A DNA stretch of 64,000 nucleotides from Flavobacterium commune (lineage in GTDB: Bacteria > Bacteroidota > Bacteroidia > Flavobacteriales > Flavobacteriaceae). Every line of letters starts with the position of its first letter. Position 1 is the stretch's first letter. A model generated the notes under the pieces. The model worked only from the letters and a program-made list of their open reading frames with translations, searched no databases and was not told where the DNA came from. Location of the stretch: the NCBI RefSeq assembly GCF_001857965.1, contig NZ_CP017774.1:1302001-1366000 (forward strand), given 5' to 3'. A program made the translations under genes and the position numbers. This document shows positions 19,336-28,884 of the stretch, piece by piece.

Positions 19336-21180
19336 ATGTGTGGAATAGTTGGTTATATAGGTCATAGAGAGGCTTATCCTATCGTTATTAAAGGTTTAAA
19401 AAGACTAGAGTACAGAGGTTACGATAGTGCTGGTGTAATGGTTTACGATGGTGCGATTAAGGTTTGTAAAACAAAAGGAAAGGTTGTTGCTCTTGAAGAA
19501 AAAGCACAAAAAGAGATTAATACAAACGGAACTATCGGAATTGGTCATACCCGTTGGGCTACGCATGGTGTCCCGAATGATGTAAACTCGCATCCCCATC
19601 TTTCAAACTCAGGTGAATTAGCAATTGTTCACAACGGAATTATTGAAAATTATGCGCCATTAAAAGAAGAACTAATGAAGCGTGGTTATGTTTTTCATTC
19701 CGATACTGATACTGAAGTATTAGTGAATTTGATTGAAGAAGTTCAGAAAAAAGAAAAATTAAAATTAGGAAAAGCAGTTCAGTTAGCACTTAATCAAGTG
19801 GTAGGAGCTTATGCAATTGCTGTTTTTGATATTAAAAATCCTGACGAAATTGTTGCTGCCCGTTTAGGAAGTCCTTTAGCAATTGGTGTGGGTGAAGGTG
19901 AATATTTTATTGCTTCTGATGCTTCGCCTTTTATTGAATATACTTCAAATGCAGTGTATTTAGAAGATGGTGAAATGGCTAATATTAATTTGAAGAAATC
20001 AATTAAGATTAGAAAAATTAAAGATGACAGCTTAGTAGATCCTTATATTCAGGAGCTTCAAATGAATTTGGAGCAAATTGAAAAAGGAGGATTTGACCAC
20101 TTTATGCTAAAAGAAATTTTTGAGCAGCCTAGCGTTATCAAAGATACTTACAGAGGAAGATTACATGCTGATAAAGGAATTGTTCAAATGTCTGGGATTG
20201 AAGATAATTTGGAAAAATTCTTAAATGCCGAAAGAATAATTATTGTTGCCTGTGGTACTTCATGGCATGCAGGTTTAGTTGCGGAGTATATTATTGAAGA
20301 ATTTGCACGCATTTCTGTAGAAGTAGAGTATGCTTCTGAATTCAGATACAGAAACCCAATTATAAAAAGCACCGATGTAGTTATCGCTATTTCTCAATCA
20401 GGAGAAACTGCCGATACTATGGCAGCTATTAAATTAGCCAAAGAGCAAGGAGCATTTGTTTTTGGTGTTTGTAATGTGGTTGGTTCTTCAATTTCAAGAG
20501 AGTCTCATGCAGGTGCTTATACACATGCTGGTCCTGAAATTGGGGTGGCTTCGACTAAAGCTTTTACAACTCAAATTACAGTGTTGACCATGTTGGCTTT
20601 GCGTTTGGCTAAAGCAAAAGGCACTTTGTCACATTCTGATTTCCATAGATATTTATTGGAGTTGGAATTAATTCCTGAGAAAGTAAAAGAAGCTTTGGGA
20701 ACTATTGACAGCGCAAAAGAAATTGCTGCTGCGTTTAAAGATGCACCTAATTGCTTGTATTTAGGTCGTGGTTATAATTTTCCGGTAGCTTTAGAAGGAG
20801 CTTTAAAGCTAAAAGAAATATCATATATTCACGCAGAAGGTTATCCTGCTGCCGAAATGAAACACGGACCAATTGCGTTGATTGACGAACAAATGCCGGT
20901 TGTAATAATTGCTCCTAAGCAAGGGCATTATGACAAAATAGTTAGTAATATTCAGGAAATTAAGTCCAGAAGCGGTAAAATTATTGCGGTTGTGACTAAA
21001 GGTGATACTCAGGTTAGGGAATTAGCCGATTATGTTATCGAAATTCCTGAAACTTCAGATGCTCTATCGCCTTTGATTACTACTATTCCGCTGCAGTTGT
21101 TGTCTTATTATATAGCTGTTTACAGAGACTGTAATGTAGATCAGCCTCGAAATTTAGCAAAATCAGTTACTGTAGAATAA
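19336..21180 (+). CDS. glmS: glutamine--fructose-6-phosphate aminotransferase (isomerizing) GlmS
   Basis: 614 residues, full length. MCGIVGYIGH gives the N-terminal nucleophile Cys2 of the class II glutaminase. RRLEYRGYDSAGV-like text, GHTRWATHG and LVNLIEE follow. Two SIS sugar-phosphate domains occupy ~290-610 (CGTSWHAGLVAEY, ISQSGETADTMAA, STKAFTTQ, and the C-terminal KSVTVE). GlmS makes glucosamine-6-phosphate, the first committed step to peptidoglycan and LPS amino sugars. It is the third gene of the 16759-21180 unit, 11 bases after the DUF4270 gene, and is closed by a hairpin terminator. No glmS ribozyme-like leader was noticed. Confidence 0.97.
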   Translation: MCGIVGYIGHREAYPIVIKGLKRLEYRGYDSAGVMVYDGAIKVCKTKGKVVALEEKAQKEINTNGTIGIGHTRWATHGVPNDVNSHPHLSNSGELAIVHNGIIENYAPLKEELMKRGYVFHSDTDTEVLVNLIEEVQKKEKLKLGKAVQLALNQVVGAYAIAVFDIKNPDEIVAARLGSPLAIGVGEGEYFIASDASPFIEYTSNAVYLEDGEMANINLKKSIKIRKIKDDSLVDPYIQELQMNLEQIEKGGFDHFMLKEIFEQPSVIKDTYRGRLHADKGIVQMSGIEDNLEKFLNAERIIIVACGTSWHAGLVAEYIIEEFARISVEVEYASEFRYRNPIIKSTDVVIAISQSGETADTMAAIKLAKEQGAFVFGVCNVVGSSISRESHAGAYTHAGPEIGVASTKAFTTQITVLTMLALRLAKAKGTLSHSDFHRYLLELELIPEKVKEALGTIDSAKEIAAAFKDAPNCLYLGRGYNFPVALEGALKLKEISYIHAEGYPAAEMKHGPIALIDEQMPVVIIAPKQGHYDKIVSNIQEIKSRSGKIIAVVTKGDTQVRELADYVIEIPETSDALSPLITTIPLQLLSYYIAVYRDCNVDQPRNLAKSVTVE

Positions 21181-21202
21181 AAACAATTCGAAATAAAAAT
21201 CT

Positions 21203-21233
21203 AAAAAGCAAGGCGATACGTCTTGCTTTTTTT
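21203..21233 (+). terminator. terminator of glmS operon
   Basis: AAAAAGCAAG and CTTGCTTTTT form the stem around a 9-base loop, followed by more T residues. Confidence 0.9.
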
Positions 21234-21412
21234 ATGCAAGTTTCTTAATAATCAGTCTTAATTATTAAAAATTGAATTTTCTGACACATAATTTGTTAAA
21301 TGTTGATTTTTTTATCTAAATTTAGTTAGTCGAAAACGCTTTGTTTTTTTGGTGATGCAGTTATGAGAAAGTGGAAGGCTTTTGAATTAGTAAATCAATA
21401 AAACCAATCTAT

Positions 21413-24295
21413 ATGAGAGCGTATTTATTTCTTTTGTCATTATTGCTTTGTGGCGTACTAAACGCTCAAAACACTATCCAGGGAGTTGTTACTGAAACAA
21501 ATAACCTGGCAATTATCGGAGCAAATATCAGAGTAATTGGCGATTCGGCCGGCACAATTACCGATAGCGATGGAAAATTTATACTCAATACTTCTAAAGA
21601 ACTACCTTATGAAATAGAAGTGAGTTTTATTGGTTTTGAATCAAAAAGAATAAGCATTAATTCTAAAAAACAACAAATTACCATTGTTCTTATTGAAAAA
21701 CACAATTTACTAGATGAAATCGTGGTTTCGGCATCCAGAACACCTGAAAGAGTTTTTGAATCGCCAGTTACAATCGAAAGAATGGGTATTGCCGATATTA
21801 AAAAAACAGCTTCTTCTACTTTTTATGATGGTTTAGAGAATTTGAAAGAAGTTCAAATGAATACCAGTAGTTTGACTTTTAAATCTATTAATACCCGTGG
21901 GTTTGCTACTGTAGCCAATTCTCGCTTCCTGCAATTAGTGGACGGAATGGATAATTCGTCTCCTTTGTTAAATTTTGTTTTAGGAAATATGGTGGGTATT
22001 TCTGAAATCGATGTTCAAAATGTAGAGTTATTACCTGGGGCTTCTTCTGCTTTATATGGTGCTAATGCTTTTAATGGTATTATGTTTATGAATAGCAAAA
22101 GCCCTTTTACTTATCAAGGAATAACAGCTTATGCCAAATACGGACAAACCAGTCAAAAAGCTGCAGGCTCAAATGATTATATTGATTACGGAATCAGAAT
22201 GGCTCATGCCTTTGATAAACATTTTGCTGCCAAAGCAAATTTTACTTACATGCGAGGTACTGATTGGTTTGCTACAAATTATAGAGACAAAACAATCGCA
22301 GGGAGAGATAGAGATCATCAAAATTATGATGGTATAAACATATATGGAGATGAAGTTTCTACTAATATATATACTGTAGGGCAAACAATGGTAGCTAATA
22401 ATTTGCTTCCGTCAAATCTGGCAGCATTATTGCCTAACGAAAATGTATCAAGAACGGGTTATAACGAAATTGACTTAACCAATAATAAAGCCAGTAATAC
22501 TAAAATTGATCTTTCATTCCATTTTAGACCGTTTGGGGAAGAAAATTTCGAAATTATCTGGTTGAGTAAATTCGGATTTGGAAATGCGGTTTATCAAGGT
22601 GCTAATCGTTATTATCTAAATAACTTTTTCATGCAACAGCATAAAATAGAATTCAAAGGCAAGAATTTTTTCCTGAGAGGTTACACAACTTCTGAAGATG
22701 GTGGGCAATCTTACGACATGCAATTTACAGGAATTAATATCAACAGAAAGTGGAAATCAGATAACGACTGGTTCGGACAATATGCAGGTGCTTACTCTCA
22801 GGCTTATGCCGGTTTGTTTGGACCTACATACACAGGAAACGCTAGCGCATCTCATGCTTTTGCCCGTGCTGCTGCCGAAACAGGAAGACTTATTCCTGGA
22901 ACTGCCGCATTCAATAATGCATTTAATGAGGTTATTTCTAATCCTGACGTATTATCCGGTTCTAAATTAGTCGATAATTCTAAAATTTATCATGCTGATG
23001 CAAATTACAATTTCAAAGATTTAATTTCTTTTGCTGAAATTCAAATTGGAGGTTCGTATCGAAAATACGAGCTAAATTCATTTGGGAGAATTTATACCGA
23101 TGCTAATGGAATTATCAATTACAATGAGTATGGTGCTTATACCCAATTGATGAAAAAGTTTTTGGATGAAAGATTGAAATTTACAGGTTCCATCCGATAT
23201 GATAAATCTAAAAATTTTGAAGGAAATTATTCGCCAAGGTTATCCTTAGTGTATTCAGGAGGTGAAGCCAAGAATCATAATTTCAGAGCCTCATTTCAAA
23301 CAGGTTTTAGAAACCCAACTACTCAGGATCAGTATATAGGGTTTAATGTGGGGAATGCGGTATTAATAGGTTCGGCTCCGGATAATTTATCGAGATATTC
23401 TGAAACAAGACCGGTTGCTAATGGTTCTCCGGCTGTTGGGCAATTATATGCGGGCGGAACATCAGTCGTTATGACAGGAGACAATGCTTATAATAATTCC
23501 TATACAGCCTCATCAGTAATGGCTTTTGCTGCTTTTGCAGCGGCTAATCCCGGAAACACGCCAGGAGCAGCAGCTTTGTTAAGAAAAACAGATGTTAATT
23601 ATGTTAAGCCCGAAGAAGTAAAAGCATTTGAATTAGGATACCGCTCGCGGGTTAAAGATGTGATAATTGATATTAGTACCTATTATAATATTTACAACAA
23701 TTTTATAGGAAGTGCCAATGCTATTGCTCCTTTATACGGTAAAGCGTCCAATACTTTTGATTTTGCTTCAGGAGCTCCAACTTATGCAACAAATCCTGAA
23801 GTTCAATCTTTGCACGCTTTAGCAAATGGGAATGTCAGAATTTACCAATTGTACACAAATACTGATGTTGAAATCAAATCATTTGGTTTTGGTCTGGGTC
23901 TTTCAAAAAAAGTTTATAAGGATTTTGAACTTGGAGTAAATTATAATTATGCTGAGTTTAGTTTTGATCAGGCTAAAGACCCTAGTTTTGAAGCAGGGTT
24001 TAATACACCGAAACATAGGGTGAAGGCTTCGTTCGGAAATGAGAAGCTGTTTAAAAATTTCGGATTTAATATTAGTGGAAGATGGAACGATAGTTATTTA
24101 TGGCAGTCTGCTATGGTGGATGGTATGGTGGATAGTGCTACTGTTGTCGATGCACAAATTAATTACAACATTCCTTCATTAAAATCAACTTTAAAAATAG
24201 GTGCTTCCAATATTGGTGGAAAAGAGTATACTCAGGTTTTGGGTGCCGGATTAATAGGACAGCAATATTTTGCTTCATGGACAATCAATCCATAA
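21413..24295 (+). CDS. TonB-dependent outer membrane receptor with carboxypeptidase-regulatory-like N-domain
   Basis: 960 residues. Signal peptide 1-19 (CGVLNAQ). About 20-100 is a carboxypeptidase D regulatory-like domain (IQGVVTETNNLAIIGANI, DSDGKFIL, VSFIGFESKRISI). Next comes the junction LLDEIVVSASRTPERVFESP, then the plug (~115-230, FNGIMFMNSKSPF) and a 22-strand-type barrel to the end. The mature protein should sit in the outer membrane and import a ligand with TonB energy. No SusD partner or binding lipoprotein adjoins, and the substrate cannot be told. It is a single-gene unit bounded by terminators. A weak promoter-like TTG-N21-TAAATTTA lies at 21293-21324. Confidence 0.88.
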   Translation: MRAYLFLLSLLLCGVLNAQNTIQGVVTETNNLAIIGANIRVIGDSAGTITDSDGKFILNTSKELPYEIEVSFIGFESKRISINSKKQQITIVLIEKHNLLDEIVVSASRTPERVFESPVTIERMGIADIKKTASSTFYDGLENLKEVQMNTSSLTFKSINTRGFATVANSRFLQLVDGMDNSSPLLNFVLGNMVGISEIDVQNVELLPGASSALYGANAFNGIMFMNSKSPFTYQGITAYAKYGQTSQKAAGSNDYIDYGIRMAHAFDKHFAAKANFTYMRGTDWFATNYRDKTIAGRDRDHQNYDGINIYGDEVSTNIYTVGQTMVANNLLPSNLAALLPNENVSRTGYNEIDLTNNKASNTKIDLSFHFRPFGEENFEIIWLSKFGFGNAVYQGANRYYLNNFFMQQHKIEFKGKNFFLRGYTTSEDGGQSYDMQFTGININRKWKSDNDWFGQYAGAYSQAYAGLFGPTYTGNASASHAFARAAAETGRLIPGTAAFNNAFNEVISNPDVLSGSKLVDNSKIYHADANYNFKDLISFAEIQIGGSYRKYELNSFGRIYTDANGIINYNEYGAYTQLMKKFLDERLKFTGSIRYDKSKNFEGNYSPRLSLVYSGGEAKNHNFRASFQTGFRNPTTQDQYIGFNVGNAVLIGSAPDNLSRYSETRPVANGSPAVGQLYAGGTSVVMTGDNAYNNSYTASSVMAFAAFAAANPGNTPGAAALLRKTDVNYVKPEEVKAFELGYRSRVKDVIIDISTYYNIYNNFIGSANAIAPLYGKASNTFDFASGAPTYATNPEVQSLHALANGNVRIYQLYTNTDVEIKSFGFGLGLSKKVYKDFELGVNYNYAEFSFDQAKDPSFEAGFNTPKHRVKASFGNEKLFKNFGFNISGRWNDSYLWQSAMVDGMVDSATVVDAQINYNIPSLKSTLKIGASNIGGKEYTQVLGAGLIGQQYFASWTINP

Positions 24296-24351
24296 TTGTA
24301 TCGATTTAAAAAATCGCATTAAAAAATCACAATTTAGTTATATGGTTTAAC

Positions 24352-24386
24352 AAAATCACTTCGGTTTTATCAAGAAGTGATTTTTT
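24352..24386 (+). terminator. terminator of the TonB receptor gene
   Basis: AAAATCACTTC pairs with GAAGTGATTTT around an 11-base loop, followed by T residues. Confidence 0.88.
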
Positions 24387-24476
24387 GTTTTTTAGAAAAA
24401 AGTGTCTTTATAAAAGTCGGTTTTAGGGCTGTTTTTATACTGCATTTTATTTTTTTATGTTTTTTGAATAAAATTG

Positions 24477-24506
24477 TTGATTTTTTATTTTAAAAAATTA
24501 TCTTTG
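24477..24506 (+). promoter_or_regulatory. promoter of atpD-atpC
   Basis: TTG (24477-24479), a 19-base spacer and TATCTTTG (24499-24506) give a full Bacteroidota -33/-7 promoter, leaving a leader of about 80 bases before atpD. Confidence 0.75.
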
Positions 24507-24587
24507 CGCTCTGAAAAAACACCTAATTCATTGAATTTTGATAAGGTAAGTTTCATAAACCTAAATAGCTGTTTAATAAATACATAA

Positions 24588-26102
<1,515 letters not shown>

Positions 26103-26105
26103 TAA

Positions 26106-26178
26106 GCTGGAAGCTAGAAGTTAGAAGCTAGAAGTTTTTTTCTAGTCTTCCCGTCTTCCGTCTTCCATCTTCTAACTT
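26106..26178. repeat. GAAG-rich imperfect inverted repeat between atpD and atpC
   Basis: The left arm is built of GAAGCTA/GAAGTTA-type 7-base units. After TTTTTTT, the right arm is the opposite-strand version (CTTCC and CTTCTAAC units). It fills most of the atpD-atpC gap and could form a long imperfect hairpin in the mRNA. It looks like a dispersed low-complexity intergenic repeat. Whether it changes the beta:epsilon ratio is unknown. Confidence 0.6.
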
Positions 26179-26186
26179 AAAAAAAT

Positions 26187-26468
26187 ATGATTTTAGAAAT
26201 AGTATCACCAGAGGCATCTTTATTCAAAGGAGAAATAACATCAGTAACCTTACCGGGTGTTGGTGGAAGCTTTCAAATTTTAAATAATCACGCTCCAATT
26301 GTTTCCTTGCTTCAAAAAGGAACTGTAAAAATTACAGCACCAGAATTTAAGTTTAGCAAAGAATCAGCAAAGTTGTTTTCGAAAGTAAATGATCAAAACT
26401 ACACTTTAGCTATTTCTTCAGGAACTATTGAAATGAAAGACAACAAAATAATTGTTTTAGCTGACTAA
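26187..26468 (+). CDS. atpC: F1 ATP synthase subunit epsilon
   Basis: 93 residues with the beta-sandwich signature of the epsilon N-domain: LEIVSPEASLFKGEI, VTLPGVGGSFQILNNHAPIVSLL, then SSGTIEMKDNKIIVLAD. It is shorter than the ~135-residue E. coli protein because the C-terminal two-helix regulatory domain is absent. Short forms of this kind are common in the phylum. It couples rotation of the central stalk and, lacking the C-domain, should not inhibit by the extended-helix mechanism. It lies 84 bases after atpD, across the GAAG-rich repeat, and is followed by a strong terminator. Confidence 0.93.
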   Translation: MILEIVSPEASLFKGEITSVTLPGVGGSFQILNNHAPIVSLLQKGTVKITAPEFKFSKESAKLFSKVNDQNYTLAISSGTIEMKDNKIIVLAD

Positions 26469-26489
26469 GACAATTTAGATTTATACAAG

Positions 26490-26519
26490 AACGTCAAGCT
26501 TTGCTTGGCGTTTTTTTTT
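26490..26519 (+). terminator. terminator of atpDC
   Basis: AACGTCAAGC and GCTTGGCGTT (one G-U pair) form a tight hairpin with a 3-base loop, followed by eight or more T residues. Confidence 0.92.
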
Positions 26520-26530
26520 ACTTTTGATTT

Positions 26531-27682
26531 ATGAGAAATCTACCTAATATCCTTAAAGCAAAAATAGAATCCAGAATTCAAAATAATGCACTACGCCAGT
26601 TGCCTTCTGAAGCTAATTTAATTGATTTTGCATCCAATGATTATCTTGGTTTTTCAAAATCAGAGTTGATTTTTAATCAAACGCATCAATATTTATTAGA
26701 TAATGCTTTTGTTCAAAATGGAGCAACCGGTTCCCGATTGCTTTCTGGAAATCATAATTTATATAGTATAACAGAAAATTTTATTAGCACATTTCATCAA
26801 GCTGAAACTGCACTAATTTTTAATTCTGGTTATGATACCAATGTGGGATTCTTTAGTTCTGTTCCTCAAAAAGGAGATTTGATTTTGTATGATGAACTAT
26901 GTCATGCCTCCATTCGTGACGGAATCCAGTTGTCTTATTCGAAATCTTATAAGTTCAATCATAATGATTTTGAAGATTTAGAGCGATTAATTCTTCGAAA
27001 TCAAAATACGACTATCTACATTGTTACCGAAAGCGTTTTTTCAATGGATGGAGATACGCCAAACTTGAAAGAATTAGTTCATTTGTCTGAAAAACACAAT
27101 TGTTATTTAGTTCTTGACGAAGCGCATGCTTTGGGTGTGTTTGGTGATAAAGGTCAAGGTTTGGTTCAGGAATTTGATGTGCAAGACAAAGTTTTTGCGC
27201 GAATCATGACTTTTGGAAAAGGCTTGGGTTGTCATGGAGCAGCTATTTTGGGAAGTCAGGAATTGAAACAATATTTGGTAAACTTTGCCCGAAGTTTTAT
27301 CTATACTACGGGGCTTTCGCCACATTCCGTTGCGACAATTCTGGTTGCTTATCAGTTTTTAGAAAAAGAAAACAAGGATATTAAGTTGCTGCGTGAGAAT
27401 ATCATTCATTTCAATCAGCAAAAGAATTTATTGGGGTTAAAACCCATTTTTGTTCGAAGTAAATCGGCGATTCAGTCGGTTATTATTCCGGGAAATGAAA
27501 AGGTTAAATCTATTGCAAAACAACTTCAGGAAAAAGGTTTTGATGTTAAAGCCATACTTTCGCCTACGGTTCCCGAAGGACAGGAAAGACTACGCTTTTG
27601 TCTACATGCTTTTAATTCGAAAGATGAAATTTCGAATGTTCTACAATTGTTGAGTACTTTTGTTTTTGGCCCACAGATTTAA
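26531..27682 (+). CDS. bioF: 8-amino-7-oxononanoate synthase BioF
   Basis: 383 residues, full length for a PLP-dependent alpha-oxoamine synthase. Motifs: FASNDYLGFSKSE (~34-47), NGATGSRLLSGNH, LVLDEAHALGVFG, and FGKGLGCHGAA, where Lys230 should bind PLP. The enzyme condenses pimeloyl thioester with L-alanine to form KAPA in biotin synthesis. The last four codons and the stop codon lie inside the left inverted repeat of the GxxExxY element (27669-28143), so insertion of that element has set the C-terminal residues (GPQI). It starts 11 bases after the atpDC terminator. Confidence 0.94.
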   Translation: MRNLPNILKAKIESRIQNNALRQLPSEANLIDFASNDYLGFSKSELIFNQTHQYLLDNAFVQNGATGSRLLSGNHNLYSITENFISTFHQAETALIFNSGYDTNVGFFSSVPQKGDLILYDELCHASIRDGIQLSYSKSYKFNHNDFEDLERLILRNQNTTIYIVTESVFSMDGDTPNLKELVHLSEKHNCYLVLDEAHALGVFGDKGQGLVQEFDVQDKVFARIMTFGKGLGCHGAAILGSQELKQYLVNFARSFIYTTGLSPHSVATILVAYQFLEKENKDIKLLRENIIHFNQQKNLLGLKPIFVRSKSAIQSVIIPGNEKVKSIAKQLQEKGFDVKAILSPTVPEGQERLRFCLHAFNSKDEISNVLQLLSTFVFGPQI

Positions 27683-28143
27683 CTGATGAAACGGATTAAT
27701 ACTGATTTTATATGAGTGAGTTATTACATAAAAATATAACAGATGATATTTTAAAAGTGTATTTCGATATATACAATCACCTAGGGTATGGTTTTTTAGA
27801 AAAAGTATACCAAAACGCAATGTATTTTGAATTACAGAAAAAAGGATATAAAGTTGATGCTCAAAAACCTATAAAAGTATATTTAAAAGGGCAATTGATT
27901 GGAGAGTATTACGCAGATTTATTAATTGAAGATAAAGTTATTGTTGAATTAAAAGCATGTGAATTACTTATGAATGCGCATGTTGCTCAACTAATGAATT
28001 ATTTAAAAGCGACAGCAATTGAAGTTGGTCTTTTGTTAAATTTTGGAGAAGAACCAGAATTTAAACGTATTATTTATACGAATGATAGAAAGAAGAATTT
28101 AAGCAATCAGCGATAATCCGTTTCATCAGTTAAATCCGTGGGC
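27669..28143 (+). mobile_element. 475-bp element with 30-base terminal inverted repeats and one GxxExxY gene
   Basis: The left arm 27669-27698 and the right arm 28114-28143 are inverted copies that match at 29 of 30 positions (one A/G difference near the outer end). The inner parts read AACTGATGAAACGGATTA and its complement. The single gene within, 27712-28116, has its TAA stop inside the right arm, and the bioF stop lies inside the left arm. No target duplication is visible at the edges. No transposase is present. The form is that of a small mobile or formerly mobile element inserted between bioF and bioD. Confidence 0.65.
27712..28116 (+). CDS. GxxExxY family protein (PD-(D/E)XK nuclease-like)
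   Basis: 134 residues. The family motif is GFLEKVY (Gly27, Glu30, Tyr33). Downstream, YYADLLI followed by VIVELKA places Asp69, Glu79 and Lys81 in the D...ExK arrangement of PD-(D/E)XK nuclease folds, as noted for PDDEXK_3-type proteins. The family is often present in several copies per genome and has no firm function. The gene sits inside a pair of 30-base inverted repeats within the biotin cluster and has no evident link to biotin. Inference: cargo or mobility factor of a selfish element. Nuclease activity is not shown. Confidence 0.85.
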   Translation: MSELLHKNITDDILKVYFDIYNHLGYGFLEKVYQNAMYFELQKKGYKVDAQKPIKVYLKGQLIGEYYADLLIEDKVIVELKACELLMNAHVAQLMNYLKATAIEVGLLLNFGEEPEFKRIIYTNDRKKNLSNQR

Positions 28144-28189
28144 TAATTTATTTTAAAACTTTGAAAAAGAAGTCTTGTGAATCTTCCTT

Positions 28190-28197
28190 TATCTTTG
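28190..28197 (+). promoter_or_regulatory. possible -7 box for bioD-bioA
   Basis: TATCTTTG exactly fits TAnnTTTG, 26 bases upstream of the bioD ATG and just beyond the GxxExxY element. No TTG is at ideal spacing (nearest are 12 and 26 bases away), so confidence is modest. Confidence 0.4.
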
Positions 28198-28223
28198 TGA
28201 ATCTTTGCGAAACAAAAAAATCT

Positions 28224-28844
28224 ATGAAATTATTTATAACAGGAATTGGTACCGATGTAGGTAAAACTATTGCATCAGCCATTATAACCGAAGCCTTAGA
28301 GGCAGATTATTGGAAGCCTATTCAGGCAGGAGATTTAAACACCTCAGACAGTCATAAAATAAAGTCTTTTATCTCAAATGGTAAAACGGTAATTCATTCA
28401 AACAGCTATGCTTTAAATACGCCAGCGAGTCCGCATTTGGCTGCTCAATTGGATAACATTGTTATTGATTTAGGAAAAATTGAAGAACCAGTTACAGAGA
28501 ATCATTTAGTGGTTGAAGGTGCTGGAGGACTTTTTGTTCCACTGAATAATCAAGATTGCGTGATTGATCTGATAAAACCAGATTATAAAGTTATTGTAGT
28601 TTCTCGTCATTATTTAGGAAGTATCAATCACACTTTATTAACTATTGAAGCTTTGAAAAGTAGAAATATTGCCATTGCGGGAATTTTGTTTAATGGTAAA
28701 GAGAATCAATCTACAGAATCCATCATTTTGGAAAAAACAGCTTTAAAATGTATTGGACGAATTGACGAAGAACCCTATTTTGACCAAAATGTAATTCGTG
28801 AATATGCCGATTTATTTCGAAACGAGTTGTTGAAACTTCAATAG
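28224..28844 (+). CDS. bioD: dethiobiotin synthetase BioD
   Basis: 206 residues from the ATG at 28224. The frame extends upstream, but only this start places the P-loop GIGTDVGKT at the N-terminus as in the family, and a -7 box lies just before it. Further motifs: YWKPIQAGD, NTPASPHLAAQ, VVEGAGGLFVPLN and VVSRHYLGSINHTLL. BioD closes the ureido ring of dethiobiotin from DAPA, CO2 and ATP in the cytoplasm. It is followed 40 bases later by bioA. Confidence 0.94.
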   Translation: MKLFITGIGTDVGKTIASAIITEALEADYWKPIQAGDLNTSDSHKIKSFISNGKTVIHSNSYALNTPASPHLAAQLDNIVIDLGKIEEPVTENHLVVEGAGGLFVPLNNQDCVIDLIKPDYKVIVVSRHYLGSINHTLLTIEALKSRNIAIAGILFNGKENQSTESIILEKTALKCIGRIDEEPYFDQNVIREYADLFRNELLKLQ

Positions 28845-28884
28845 CAATGACAAAATCAATTTCAAATTTGAAATCAAAAATTAA

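Noticed and set aside
28161..28223. Upstream extension of bioD
   Set aside because: The P-loop must lie at the N-terminus, and the extension overlaps the probable -7 box at 28190.
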